Source: Liolophura sinensis (taxonomy: Eukaryota; Mollusca; Polyplacophora; Chitonida; Chitonidae). From it: a stretch of DNA of 64,000 bases. A program made the translations under genes and the position numbers. The notes below the pieces were generated by a model. It was not told the DNA's origin. It worked only from the letters and a program-made list of their open reading frames with translations, and searched no databases. Where the stretch lies: positions 60,295,118 to 60,359,117 of the forward strand of contig NC_088301.1 in the NCBI RefSeq assembly GCF_032854445.1, written 5' to 3'. Positions 24,166 to 37,075 of this stretch are shown here, piece by piece; the stretch's first letter is position 1, and every line of letters begins with the position of its first letter.

Positions 24166-27100
24166 AATTGTGGTATTTTGCTGAAATATATGTTGTTCTT
24201 TGTAAAAAAGTACCTTTATGTACATATTGTTGAATTAGTATAAGTGGGGGACATTTTAGTGAATTACACAATCTTTTTCTTAACATGTTATCGGTACAGA
24301 CCAGGTGATGTTACTTACCATAGTGCTTCACTGAGGCCGAGGAGTTGTAGGAAGATTAGGACAATCTAGTGAAGATGTCGATGTTACTTGGAAATTACAT
24401 ATATTCTTGTTACAATATTATGAAATCCGTATTACGCACTCCTGACGCAAAACTTCGACGTCGTTAATACTGTCCACACAATCGTGACTTAGATTTCAAA
24501 GTGTATTTGGAAAGAACACATGTCTAAAGGTTTCTGCCGTCAGAATAATTGCTGTGTCAACTCCCAAAATAGTATATAACAAAAACGGGCATAATATTGT
24601 TGGAAAAAACCGCCCAAAACACGAACTTGGTCTGTAGCCTGTCTTGAAACAACATAAAAAGTTTCACTTCAGAATAATCACCCAGTCCGGAAAACTGCCA
24701 AGGTCAATAATAGGAGAAAACGGCCACAAGTGTCATGTAAACAACTGCAAGGCATTCAACCTTCTCATATTGACCTATACATATACATATGAGAGTCAAA
24801 GAAAGGTAATTATAGAGAATGAATACTAACCATGTTGCTTGAAGTTAAAGGTGGTGACATTTTAAAGTTTTTGCTTCATACATGAAAAATATTCTACAGG
24901 GAACATAAACAATCATGTAATAAAGTACTTAACTCATGTTGAGGACGTGTTATATATGCATGTGCGAGACAAGTAACTCGACAAGTAACCTGTGGTTAAG
25001 CCAGAAAATAAGGTTTCCACATTTGCTATTAAAGACATTACTGATCAGGTTTCAAAGCCGACGTTCTAAGAAATTCTAAGGTTTGTTAAAACTGAATATT
25101 GATCCTGAACAATTTAAAACCCCTAACTTTGTTTTACCATTAGCCATGCAACGTTTAACGCTAAAATTATTAAGAATTTCGCCTTTCTATACCCGAAAAA
25201 GAATAAATGTAGTGGTACACATTTGTGAAGTAATCAAGAGAATCTTTGCATCACTCTTCAGTGAATGTTGTGGATTAAACTAAACATTTGCTATTGTTGG
25301 ATTTTTTTTACAATTCAGATCGGCCTTGACGGAAATTTTACTCCTGTTACTCTCCCAAATTTACTCCCACAACCAGAGAGTGCGGTAATCATCAGACCGT
25401 AAAGAACAAACAATTACTAATTACTGAGCTAAGCGGAGGTGAACGTAAAAATAATTAGCCTTGTAAAGTCCAGAGAGTGCTGAAGCCAGCGGTTCTCATA
25501 AAAAACGCCGTAGCCGATAAGCCAAACGCATCACAGGGATCTCACAAACAGCAAGATTTCTCCAATATTTTCAACATATTACACATGCAATTCAGCTGGA
25601 ATATCAATTCCCGTTAGGCGGGATACCTATTAAAATTGTTAGGATTATTTTTCAAATCAGGCGGTAACAATGTTGAATTCATGACATATTTTTTCTAATT
25701 TTCAATTTCGAGCGGGTCATGTGGTTGGGCGCTCATTTTTAATTTATAAAAAAACTTTATCTTCAAAGTATATGTCTCACACGTTTTCTTTTTTAAGACT
25801 TCTCCGTTCTATTTTTTCTAGACGTGATGGCATAGATAGCTTGATGGATCGGTCGAAAACTGGTAGGTGTTAATTTAAACGTTCGAATACGTTAGCTTGG
25901 ACAGAGCAGGACTTGAGAGCAGGAGGCTTGGATAAGGGTAGAGCGCCGTTTAATATAAACCGTCAGTTGTAAAGGTGTCGATTCAACATGGAACGTTCCT
26001 CTCACAGTAAAGGAATTTTTTGAGATATTAGGATATTCATTCAAAGCACTCATTCCACACAGTGTTGTAGCTTGGGATGTCTATTACACGGGCTACATTA
26101 CCGTAATAAAAACACCCATCTTAATACCATTGTTCGAAAACATGGTCTACTTGTGTTTTCCTGGACTGAATACCCCATTTATGGTTTACTCTCGAGTTCA
26201 TGACTGATGTATCTGTCCAGTGTGGATTTATGATAGCACTTGACAAAAGCCGTTGGTTCTTTCAGACTCACACGATACCAAGGTAAACTGAAGATAACAT
26301 CATATCAACACCATAAGCTTTTAAGGTTTGAGAGTTTTAGCCGTTGCTTGAACGATAATGATGTTGTGCATCTTTAGGTTTCTTTTCATCGGTAAGTCGC
26401 GTTTTGACTGTACCACTACCGATTAATGAAGGGGTAGGAGAAGGTATTACCGATCAGGTGAACGAGCTCTACGCTTTGAATGCTTTCATTGGAAACTTTA
26501 CCGAATAGCTGTTTCTGAACGAACCCGCCTAGATATCGCCGAAGGTAGCGTTCCAATGAAATATTGCAAATTAAGGTCAAAGTGCAGTTCTTGATTGATC
26601 TGAACGAATGTATACCATCGCAACATTCCACCAAATTCACCTTTGAGATTCCCAAGAGAACGACTACCTTTTCTTTGTAGTTGGAGGGATTTAAATTAAT
26701 TACTGCTCAAATCAATTTACGTGGAAATTACTGAATTTCGGACTCCTTTAAAAGCATTCCATTCACATCCCACTCGTACGTAATTGGCAGGTTTTATTGT
26801 GTATTAATACCAGATGGATAGAATTAATTTTTCGCTCTTTAGATGCGGTGTCATGGCCGCGACCCTGTTACAGTTGCTCCATCTGATTAACGAGTGAGCT
26901 ACTCGGTCGGTCCGATCCCACATCATCGGAAGGACAAAAGGTGGTTTCGGCAATTGCCCGCGATACCTGCCAAGTCTCTTCAGTCGAGGGAATTAGCTAT
27001 CCGCGACCACCCGCGAAAGGCTTGCACGTTCCAAAACCCTGGAGTGAAATGTTTGATTTGATTTATAAAGTTCCTGATGGTAAGTCATAGAGATTTCACC

Positions 27101-28151
27101 AGTCAGGTCCCTCGTCGATAGAGAGATTTTTGAACCGATGCCTCCTGAATGTTTTCCCATGCTCCTCATGCCTCGCAAGCCTAATCCCACTTTCCTTTTT
27201 ATGACATATTGATGCCATAAATTACCTTATTTATTGAGATAACAACAGCAGGAGAAACAGTATGGCCAAATGTGACTTTTGTGTTTTTCTTGGACTAAAG
27301 AGGGCGCAATTTCCTTCAGACTGCCCAACCAATTACTGAGAGTAGTTGCCTAATCCCACATTCCTCTCCAAAATGTGCAGATAATATGAGCGGCCTCTAC
27401 GCTAATGCATGCTCAAACACTTCAAATGTTTTTTGTGTGTTTTTAAGTAGTGTGTTTAAGAGCTGGGACGTGGTAAAGTTTTCTGCTCATAAAAATACAA
27501 GTTTAAATGAAATGCAAAGTCACCCAAGAGTTTGGATGATACGGTATCGGTCAGAACCTGATTGAGATTCATGCTACTTTGGGATCTTATTGCCAGAGTT
27601 TTTCTTTATGTTGTACACGCCAAATATCGTGGAAACAAGCAAATTTTGGGGGGAGGGGACTGTCCTATCCATAATCTAAAGTCCTAGACAACTGTAACTG
27701 CCATTCAGTTTTACTGTCAATACGAAGTTCATTCTGTTATAAATACATTAAATCATTCATACATTTATGTTATTTGTAAAGGTTCATATTTGTGACAGGC
27801 TGTTAAGAAATTATAGATAAAAACTAAACAGACGAAATAATTTGTTGCTTTCCCGGCAACTAAATTTCCCGGCAAGTCTCATTCCTACATGATTCTGTCA
27901 CAAATATGACAAGAGTTAGCCATGACACCATCTAGGCCTGAGTCCTAAAAAAGAAGAAACAAAAATAAAAGAATACTTTTGTAACCTAATTAAACCATGT
28001 TTTACAGTCGTGATTATACCATCAAAGAGCTTGGAACACAAACTTTGTTCTGGTAAAACATGATCATAGTTTATAGCTCGTCATTAAATCTGTGTTCTAC
28101 GTCGTTGCAAAATCGGGTTCAGTTGTAATAACGCTTCGTGTTTATTCCAAT
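24166..28151. other. No gene recognised
   Basis: About 4 kb without repeats of the window's families and without a recognisable ORF on either strand. Confidence 0.5.
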
Positions 28152-28165
28152 CCCAATTTGGAAAA

Positions 28166-28436
28166 ATATTTATTTATTTATTCATTTTATTGGTGTTTTA
28201 CGCCGTACTCAAGAATATTTCACTTATGCGACGGCGACCATCATTATGGTGGGAGGAAACCGAGCAGAGCCCGGGGGAAACCCACGACCACTCGCAGGTT
28301 GCTTTCAGATCTTCCCACGTACGGCCGAAGAGGAAGCCAGCATGAGCTGTACTTGAACTCACAACGACCGCATTGGTGAGGGGCTTCTGGGTCATTACGC
28401 TGCGCTATCGCGCTAACCAACTGAGCCACGGAGGCC
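28166..28436 (-). mobile_element. tRNA-derived SINE, full length
   Basis: Complete copy on the minus strand: GGGGCCTCCGTGGCTCAG head, box B-like GAGTTCAAGT, CCGGGCTCTGCTCGG central block, and GTACGGCGTAAAACACCAAT tail ending in a TAAATAAA run. A 14-bp duplication (cccaatttggaaaa) flanks it at 28152-28165 and 28437-28450. Open frames reading across it on both strands are not genes. Confidence 0.95.
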
Positions 28437-28460
28437 CCCAATTTGGAAAATAAACATGGC

Positions 28461-28655
28461 ATGTACTTTAAAAGACTTCACTTTAACGGCCAGCATTAAT
28501 CATGGTAGTTGGAAACGCTCGGCCAGCCAGGTTGCTCCTAGATTTTCCACGTATGACCGGAGTAGAAGCCAGAAAGACCTGGGCTTGAACTCACGGCGCT
28601 CATTGGTGGGAGGCTCCTGGGTCATTGCACTGCGCGGGCATGCTAAGGAACTGAC
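28461..28655 (-). mobile_element. Older, decayed SINE copy
   Basis: Immediately beside the full SINE and in the same orientation. On the + strand it keeps 'cggccagcatta', 'aggttgctcc', 'ccacgtatgaccgga', 'gcttgaactcacggc' and 'ggctcctgggtcatt'. Several central blocks are deleted. The tail is nearly unrecognisable. Confidence 0.75.
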
Positions 28656-29689
28656 GAAAATGATACCAACATGTCAGAAAATATTAAAATGCAATTCGCC
28701 CAATATGGGTTTCTCTTGTTTTCTCTGCGTCATTTCACACAAAGATAAAGGCACACTTCAGAGAGGATATAAACGATTTATAATACTGATTAACGTTTCA
28801 TTTGAAGTGGCCGTGAGTTGAGACAGAAGTGATGAGCTAAGTGGTGAAAGCTCAGGGAACACCCGAGTGACCAAAGTCACTTTTGCCGTGAAAGAGATCG
28901 CGCGGAGAGACACATCCAGACAACAAATCAGGCATCCCGACTCGATGAGTGATTGTGTCCGCGAGTGCTATTGCCTCATGGCTCCAGCCCAGATTAACGT
29001 CTCATGTGGAACAAGATGTAAAAGCAGACGGGTGTCGGCTTTTCCTAACTTTTAACACTGTTTAGGAGATCGATTTGGGGAATTACGGAACGATGTGTTA
29101 ACTGCGTATACCTTGTATGGAGTCGGCATTTCTGTATATTCTCCATAAGACAACACCCAAGGCAGACATTACAAAAGGCTCTACCAGTTAGTACACCACC
29201 GAAGTCCTTTCAGACTCGTGTTAAGGCCTTGATTGCCGATTCCTTTTAGAATCTTATTTTGATGATCAACGTATTTTGATGACAATCAGCCATAAACGAA
29301 TTCTGCTTCCAGTAAGGCTTGGTATTAACTTTGTATCAACATCTCTTTCACCCCTCGCAAACACACATATATAGTGTAAAGAATACGTCGTGTAACACAG
29401 TCAAGATATTATTCTACCCGTTCATATAAATGCTTAAATAGGTGCAACTTATGCCCCTACACACGACTTAAAAATGATCTTAATATCAATTTATTATAGG
29501 TCCCTCAAAGAGATTTGTTGTCATTACATTTAATAAGAAATAATGTGAAAACAATGCAAAAGAAACCAGGTTTTGGAGACGAACCTCAAAGGTTAATAAA
29601 GTGTGCGCCATGAAGTTTATCAACTTCAAACTTTGAGTAACATTAAAACGGTCATTTGAAACGTTTTTCTTATTTTATTTCAGTCTTAT
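28656..29689. other. No gene recognised
   Basis: Unique-looking sequence. A 62-codon open frame at 28867-29055 has no recognised domain. Confidence 0.5.
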
Positions 29690-30250
29690 ATGTATTTGCA
29701 CTGGCTTCCTTTCAAATTTGACATTGTAAATTATGTTTACCCGAGATAGCAATATAGGACGTGTACGTATCTCGTCTTGTTGCATTTGTCAGGTCCTGTG
29801 TGTTATGTGACGATTCCAACCATCATCACAATATATTACCGCAAATAGTGGTGTGTCAAGATTGTTCCATCAAAAGCCTTAACGGCTGGTGTACAGACGT
29901 CTTTTTCGAGGAAGTAAATATGAAAAGATTGGTCAGAATCTCTGGCACTCTTCTTCATTACCTTGCCTAATTTCACTCACTCAGGCGGTAGGGGCTGTAT
30001 ATTCGCGGTACTGAATAAGATCGCCAAGTTGGATACATGAACTTATAAACTAGAATGGTGCATGGTTTGTATACTGTTTTCATTCATTCACCTTCACTTT
30101 CGTTGCGTCTTCCCAACATCATTGAGAACTGCTGACTGCCTCTGTTTGAATTTGTCCTAACTTCATATTTTATGTTCTTTTTTTTGTTGTTGTGTGTTGA
30201 CCACTGCCATTTTGGTTGAAGGCTAATACATGAATGTATGTTAGGACGCC
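29690..30250 (+). pseudogene. Family A RT C-terminus plus unit U
   Basis: 'aaatttgacattgtaaatta' and then MYVSRLVAFVRSCVLCDDSNHHHN (in frame from 29761) are the C-terminal block. The U unit follows: 'aggggctgtatattc' at about 29990, 'tgtatactg' and 'gcgtcttcccaacatcattg' at 30106-30125, and 'gccattttggttga' at 30208-30221. The copy runs directly into the linker and SINE-type tail listed next, so its 3' end is visible. Confidence 0.65.
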
Positions 30251-30388
30251 TGGATTGACCAAGGTATGTTAAGATAATGGTACAGAAAGATCAGCAACCA
30301 TAACGCTGGCCGCCGTCGTATAAGTGAAATATTCTTGAGTACGATGTAAAACACCAATCGAATAAATAAAGAAATAAAGATGAGCATT
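30251..30388 (+). mobile_element. 3' end of family A copy with SINE-type tail
   Basis: About 45 bp ('ggattgaccaaggtatgtta', 'gataatggtacagaaagatc') join U to the SINE 3' region. That region reads 'cgctggccgccgtcgtataa', 'gtgaaatattcttgagtacg', 'taaaacaccaatcgaataaa'. The same linker and joint occur inverted at 35998-36060, so the fusion is inherited and not a single accidental insertion. Confidence 0.75.
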
Positions 30389-31204
30389 CGCGTATGGTGA
30401 TCAGCAGATACACGCGTGCTTGACATAATGATCACCCTCAGAAATAGACCGATACTGCTGTTCCAGTATACTGCTGCTCGATTTATTCCCTCACAGCTGT
30501 GACCACTAGCCCGATAATATGATGCTTTCAAAAAGTTGCTCACTCAATGCACGTAACTTATCCTGTGCTTATCCACTAGCAGCACACTTTGTTGTATATG
30601 GGTATGGTTGGAAATAAAGTAAGAAATGTGAAGTACCTTTTTTTGTCCAGTGTCTTACTCATAATGTTAAACACCATAAGCTTTTGACATCAAGAACTCA
30701 TTGTGTCAGATAACTGAGAGCCATTAGCTTTAAAATACTTGCACTAACATGCTGTGTGAACTGTGTCCGCGTATCGACTAAATTGCTGAAGACATAATGG
30801 CCCAACATTAACCTATAAAACCATTCTGCGATGAGATCATATACCACTTGAGATAAATATAAACAAATAAAATAAATCATTTATATTATATATTTGTACA
30901 TTATATATTCTCGTTCATATTATTATTGACCCCATCATGCTACTGTTGATTGTGGAGGGTCCATGAACCTGAATTATCGACTAGCAACACACTTTCCTCT
31001 ATACCCGTTTCAAAAAGTTCAAACACACCTCAGAAAGACACCAAACAGCCGTAAAAACCACTGGAATTATTCCAGACCATAGTTGCATAAACCCACAAAC
31101 CGTCAAAACCAACAAACAAGATTGCAGGGTTGCAGACAGCACGTCAGACACTCTGCACACTGATGGTGAAATGTTCTGTTTACGGACGACTCACATTTCC
31201 ATTC
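30389..31204. other. No gene recognised
   Basis: AT-rich sequence without recognisable ORF or repeat. Confidence 0.5.
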
Positions 31205-32230
31205 AGATAGGTATCAACGCGCGTATCCTGGTGGACGTGAGCGTTACTTTGAATATATCCGTCAAAACAGACATTCGTGTACAAGTCGTCATCCAAGATG
31301 GACGTTCCGGGTCAATAATGGCAAGGCTAATTGCACCAAAAGAAGGAAGTATACAAAGTACGAAAATAGGATCATACAAAGAGAAGCAGTCAACAGTTTT
31401 CACTGATGTATATGTGTATGTTCTGGGTTACTCAGTGAATTCAGTATCAAAACCGTGTACCATGCTAGAATATCGGTTGTTGATAACAAAATATGTATGT
31501 CAGTTAAGCCTTGATTGCAACTGTTCATATATCCAAAGAGGCGATCTAATTCAGCACCATCCCCTAGCCCCGGGTTAAGCGGAATAAGGCACATTTATGA
31601 AGCAGAGTGCCAGAGGTTCTGAACGCTCTATACATATTTACTTACAACAGGTTTATACTCGTTGTAAAACTTCAGAAACTTGAAGTGAAAGCATTTTAGG
31701 GAATAACCTTGACACACTGGTTTTTGCAGTAATAACTTGTAACACAGGATCCAACAAATACTACAAGGTGAGCTATGTACAGGCCATTGGTAGGACCTTT
31801 CGCTATATTGTTGTCCAAGTAAGGATAATTTACAATGTCAAAATTGAAGCTATCCCTCTTGTCGTAAAGTCTGCGAGAGAGGAAACCGTTTTGGTCTTTG
31901 TACAAACCTACGTCCAGATAAGTTGTACCATCTGGAGAGTCTGTGGTTGCCTTTAAATAGCTTTCACAACCTTTCCTAAATGAAGATTGTTTAAAGCTAG
32001 AAGATCATCAACATACGTTAGTGAATAAGACAGGTCGGGGGTGCTGAGGATTACTCCTTAATAGTTTCTGCATATAGTCATATTCATATGAACACAGGTA
32101 TACATCGGCCAAAAGAGGAGAACAATTTGTATCCATCGGAATACCTTTACACACTGATGATATATGGTTTCCCCGATAGATGTTATTAATGAGAAATCCA
32201 AGCAACTCGATGAACATCCAAACAAATATT
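31205..32230 (-). pseudogene. Family A RT copy with intact YVDD box
   Basis: On the minus strand from 32217: FIELLGFLINNIY, GIPMDTNCSPLLADVYL and YEYDYMQKLL. A frameshift follows, then YSLTYVDDLLALNN, with YVDD at 32004-32015. Then come SPDGTTYLDVGLYKDQNG, RRLYDKRDSFNFDIVNYPYL and NGLYIAHLVVF, followed by unit U down to 31205. Domain order is normal here: finger/palm motif, catalytic box, C-terminal block, 3' unit. The N-terminal third is missing and at least one frameshift is present. Confidence 0.75.
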
Positions 32231-33585
32231 TAATTATCTTGCGTTCGTTTAAGGTAATAACAGGCCTGTCCCACAGACGTTCCCTTCAGTCTCCGAGTCT
32301 GCCATTTTCATTAACTACACTTTATCTTAAGGGAGAACTGATAAAACTACAGCATTGGTGTAAGTTTGTGTATATGGGTAAACATGTAACTGTGCTCTTC
32401 TTTGATTGCAAAATAGTTAATTTCATTATCATTTTCAAATAAAAGTTAAACAAAGTCGTCTGCTGTTGGCATATTGCGTGTATACTTGGCTTATGCGTGT
32501 CCGACATAGTGAACTTTTGATATGTCATTGGACTTTAGTCCACGTAATCTGCGTAGTTCACAGAGAAATTGCCTGGAAAGACTGGAGAATTTCAGAGTAT
32601 TTACTGCCAGTAAGACGTCGGGGTTGGGGGGGGAGGGGCTTCTTTTTCTATTTTATACTGTTATTGCACTTCGCTGATCTATTTCATGTAGATTATTGAC
32701 TGCATAGGAACAATAAATGTTTTCTGTTACCCCCATGCTAATAACAGTAGATAAAATATAAGCATAATTAACTGATGCTATCATAGTTCAGTTCAAATTA
32801 CACTACATTTAACAAGACACTTTCTGGCTTAATAAGATCATGCCTTAAACTATGAAGTACTATCTTGTTTTTCACAAAATTACTCGCATAATGCAATCCT
32901 CGAAGGCAAACATCTGGGTGTGAAAGTGGAGAAGTTTTGAACTTTACGTTACATTATGTATTATTTTTGAGTGGCAACTGCTTATTGTAACAACGTTGTT
33001 TGATTTTTTTCAAATTACCTGTAAACTATTCTTCTATTTTTACCCACTGCAGATAGAATATTACGGTGTTGCAGGTAACACTATCAATAACTAGCAGAGA
33101 CCAAACCTTAATCAGAGGGGTACTACGTGTTAGTAAACAATTAATATTGTACCGCTGGATGTTTACAAAGCCTTTGTTCTGATGACATTGCATAAAAAGA
33201 AAAGTACGTGGACTTCAAGAAATGCTTCAAGAAAATGTGCACGCTGTAATTAAATAATAAAAATATCAAAATATAATCATAAAACGAAGATATGATTTTG
33301 TCATTTTGCTACGCTGAGTATCTGTTATTGGTGTTTATCAACGTGTAGATTATTGCAAAGCCCAAGGATATGCCACTTAGCTATCCAAATGCCTCAGATA
33401 TTTCAGTACAATCAGTTTTGTATTCTTGAAAAGGATCTATTCATTATTTAATCCTCTCACCGAATCAGATACCTGATCCCTTCGCATAATCCAGCTTTTT
33501 TTATTTAACAGCGGCAGACAAACGTAGTTTGGCATATGGATGTAACGTTTCACTGGTAAGCTTATTAAAATAAGTATAATGCTCC
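32231..33585. other. No gene recognised
   Basis: AT-rich sequence with a G run near 32620-32640. No credible ORF. Confidence 0.5.
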
Positions 33586-33945
33586 TGTAAGTAAATATGG
33601 ACTGAGCGTCCAGAATTTCTGCTTCATGATTGCGACTAACTCGGGACTGTATATTCAAAGTATGTACAGTTGCAATCAAAGCACTACTAAGGTACATATT
33701 TTATATTGTCAACTTATATTTTATATAGTTAAATACACTTTGCCAACATCTTTCAAAACTGTTAATTGCTTCTGTTTGTATTATTCCGTCCTTATTTCGT
33801 ACTTTATATACTTTCTTATTTCTTTGTCATTTCCGTGTTAAACGATGATCTGGGAATTTCTCTTGTGATTATTGACCTGGAACGTCCATTTTGGTTGACG
33901 GCTGCTGTATGAATATTTGTTTAGACGCATAGATTCACAAACATG
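33586..33945 (+). repeat. Family A unit U
   Basis: Runs from 'aaatatggactgagcgtcca' through 'gttgcaatcaaagc', 'ttcgtactttatatactttc', 'attattgacctggaacgtcc' and 'ttagacgcatagattca'. It has no SINE-type tail. An open frame here (33626-33841) is part of the repeat. 33946-34409 shows nothing recognisable. Confidence 0.7.
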
Positions 33946-34409
33946 TTCTTGTTAAAACGTTTTCCAAAAATCTAATACTTCTGACTAAAAACTTTTCTTT
34001 AATTTGCCACATAGAATTTCATAGAAGTTTTCAGTGCACAGTAACTGCATCAGGTTTATTTTGATGACACAGCATATGTCCATCACACTCTTATGACCTA
34101 ATTTACTGTCTGAAAGATTTCCGATAACATCGGAAGAGTGATACTAGAACTGGAGATCCGTAATATCAACAAAAATGGAAACAAACCATTGATTATAATC
34201 CACACAGTCAAAAACGGATGTTGGACTTATACCAAATATCCGTCTTCATGTCATCGATGAATGAAGCTGACAAAGGTTATGGAGAGGATGTTCACTTATT
34301 ATTCCCGCTGAACAATATTTTGGTTCAAAGTAAATGGTTTTATTGACGTTTAATGACAAACAGTTAAACTACACATTTTGATAAGGTGTGAGGAGTCGGG
34401 TACGCACTC

Positions 34410-34480
34410 AGTTTCTACCAAACTAGGCAAATGAACTGGTATACGAATGTCTGTTTCGACGCATATATTCACCATGACAA
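34410..34480 (+). repeat. Fragment of unit U terminal part
   Basis: Contains 'ctggtatacgaatgtctgtt' and 'tcgacgcata', the end block of U. It lies 130 bp before another U terminal fragment in the same orientation. Confidence 0.6.
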
Positions 34481-34574
34481 GTGTTCGTACCATATACGTT
34501 CCGTCACTGGTTACACCTGATAAATTAACGATATTTGCCATAGTATATTTTCGTTAACGAAAAAGACTTACAAG

Positions 34575-34720
34575 TGGAAGTCCTTGCAATTATTGATCTT
34601 GGACGTCCTTATTGGATGACGGCTGGAATACAAATGCCTGTTTCGACGCATCGATTTACATCATTAAGATTACTGAGCACGTAACACACCAATGGAAGAA
34701 ATAAATAAATAAATAAACAA
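34575..34720 (+). repeat. Unit U end with SINE-type tail
   Basis: 'gcaattattgatcttggacg', 'gatgacggctggaatac' and 'cctgtttcgacgcat' are the U end. About 20 bp later comes 'attactgagcacgtaacaca', 'ccaat' and an AAATAAATAAATAAA run, resembling the SINE tail 'ttcttgagtacggcgtaaaa cacc'. This is the third U copy with such an end. Confidence 0.6.
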
Positions 34721-34732
34721 ATTACATCACGG

Positions 34733-34850
34733 AGAGTAAGACTAGAGAAGTGATGAGAGTGTGATACTTTGCAAATGGTTACACGTACTATCGTTGGAAT
34801 CCGCACTCTTGTCAATTTCCCTTATTTAGAGTTTTAATAACCACCCAAAC
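34733..34850 (+). repeat. Repeat B, partial
   Basis: Matches repeat B from 'agagtaagactagagaagtg' through 'gtgatactttgcaaatggtt' and 'acacgta' to 'ttagagttttaat'. Confidence 0.6.
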
Positions 34851-35209
34851 TACCAGACAGAAGTGGGTGCATCATTTTCCAGTTGTAACATGTATAAACA
34901 TGATACTATATTATATTGAGATACTAGTACACTTTACGTAATGGACTCCGTGTTATAGCCGTGGGCATGTCAAATCTGTTGCAAGTACATTTCGTGAATT
35001 ACATTTATGAATGTAACTATATATTAGGTGATGGAATTGCGATTTCATAATAATATATCTCACCACTGGAAAACAAGAAACAAAAATCTCCTGTTTACGT
35101 CCATTGCAGACAGGTCGATTGTCCTTCTCGGTCTTGCTGTCCAAAGTATATGAACATACATCCTCGCGGGAAAAACTTGGTGTGACTTCCAGCCGAGTTT
35201 TCAAGTGAT

Positions 35210-37075
35210 TTAAACGCAAATGCTAAATGCTGAAAAGCGCTTACCGCTCTTTCTACCTTTCCACAAGAATCCCCATAAAGCCAAGACCCAAATATTTTGC
35301 AATTGCACATAGTACTTTTTCCAAAATGACTGCACTTCTTTTAGTGCCTTCGTTAAGAGAACAGATACAAGTTTAATGGTAGAGCTTCTTGACCCTGCAA
35401 TACAGCAAGCTTTGTTTAGGGATTTATAAATTTTGGAATCCAGTGACGTATATCGGCGTGACGACAAGTTACGGATGTTCTCCCCTATTTGAGAAAGGAC
35501 TGATGTTTTTAAATGGTTCCTCCAGAGTATAGGCCGTTATAGAATACGTTGATGTTGCGCCAATTGTACTGATGTTAAGTTCCTCTAGAAAGAAGCTGAT
35601 ACATGTAGTAATAATTCTTGCAAACAAATATATCATTAGGAGCTGTGTCCGCAGAAACAAAACGTATTTTCTCTGAAAGTCGTCAAGTATCTTTCTCACG
35701 GTAGGATCCTTCAGAACTTTTTGTCTGCCACATGAGCATACATAACCTTTTCCTTTACTAGCTCAAGCCAAGCGTGAAGGACGACGCGTTTTTCCATCTC
35801 CCACTTAGAGCATTTTTTAAATGTAAAGGGCGAAAAGGACAATTTTCTTATGAACTCTCATATTTCGAAGTCCTTACAAGCAGACTTCGTAGATCATCTT
35901 TATTTACAATATAAAGATTACCGCTTATTTATTTATTTATTTATTTATTTGATTGGTGTTTTACGCCGTACTCAAGAATATTTCACTTATATTATGGTTG
36001 CTGATCTTTCGGTACCATATTCTTAACATACCTAGGCCAATCCAGGCGTCCTCACACACATTCATGTATCAACCGTCAACACACAACACCAAAAACAAAG
36101 TACATAAAGTATGAAGTTAAGACGAATGCAAACAAAAGCAGTCAGCAGTTAGATATTCATTTATTTATTTGATTGGTGTTTTACACCGTACTCAAGAATA
36201 TTTCACTTATGCGACGGCGACCAGCATTATGGTGGGAGAAAACCGGGAAGAGCCCGGGGAAAACCCACGACCATCCGCAGGTTGCTTTCAGACCTTCCCA
36301 CGTACGGCCGGAGAGGGAGCCAGCTTGAGCTGTACTTGAACTCACAGCGGCCGCATTGGTGGATTACCGCTTATGACATGTTTACATGAATGGTAATTAA
36401 ACTCTGACGATCCACAGTGACCACTGTCTCTACCTATAACCAACCTATGCATCGAAACAGACATCCGTATAGCGGTCGTCCAAGAATGACGTTTTAGGTC
36501 AACAGTCGCTGAACGACCTTGAACACAAACTACCAAAGAACCAAAAAAAAATATATACATAATATATGAAAATAAAACAGAGTCAAAATCTTCAGACATT
36601 TCAAAACCTTTAACTTCGCGTTTTTAAATATCTTGGAAGCAATTGGTTTAGTATACTGGTAGAAAATACATAAAGGCTCTCGTATTTTGAAATAATTTGA
36701 CACAAATAATTTGACAAGTTTCCATGACGTTGGAAAGACGAACTTCTGAATCATTTAAAATTTGTGGTGTGTTGATTAAATCAAGATCCTTATCTAAGTA
36801 CTTTAATTTTAGGAACAGTCTATTTTAAGCAGTCTGAACTGTTCTCATAAAGTAAAAAATAGGACATGTGTTGACATACACGGATTACATGGGCTTGTAC
36901 ACTTCCTTCTACCACGGCTGCGTTGACATCTTTGATGGCATTTAAACAGTTGTGTTATGTTAGAATCGTATGGTGAACTGGATGTTGCCTTGCCAACTAA
37001 TGACGCATTGTCATTAACATTATTGGTGAAAAACTGAAGCAAGGTCCAGGATTCAAAATAGTTCCCTATCACGGA
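35210..37075 (-). pseudogene. Family A RT, N-terminal half, broken by SINEs and U
   Basis: On the minus strand, fragments of the N-terminal part are seen. SSEFNYHSCKHVISG (about 36365-36420) is a Cys/His-containing block also present at 60900-60975. FQRKYVLF and FFLEELNISTIGATSTYS (35540-35690) match YVIVPGTNKG..IYQVFTEDLN at 60530-60640. SLNKACCIAGSRSST and LVSVLLTKALKEVQSF (35320-35430) precede the palm domain. The copy is cut by the composite SINE at 35929-36361 and by a U fragment at 36440-36590. The RT catalytic core is not present. Confidence 0.65.
35929..36361 (-). mobile_element. Composite SINE dimer with 13-bp target duplication
   Basis: 'gattaccgcttat' is duplicated at 35916-35928 and 36362-36374. 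Reading the minus strand there is first a SINE lacking most of its tRNA head (36361-36155) with its TAAATAAA tail. Next comes a U-derived segment (from about 36153), then the linker seen at 30251, then a second SINE-type tail (35997-35929) ending in TAAATAAATAAA. The matching region of the copy at 60870-60940 has no insert, so it serves as an empty site and confirms one insertion event. Confidence 0.85.

Noticed and set aside
23875-24286. Overlapping open frames on both strands at the second 27-bp array
   Set aside because: Several frames are open at once only because of the repeat period; none shows gene-like composition.
28092-28395. Open frames around 28092-28462 on both strands
   Set aside because: They read through a full-length SINE; similar frames appear at other SINE copies such as 5442-5810 and 49930-50127.
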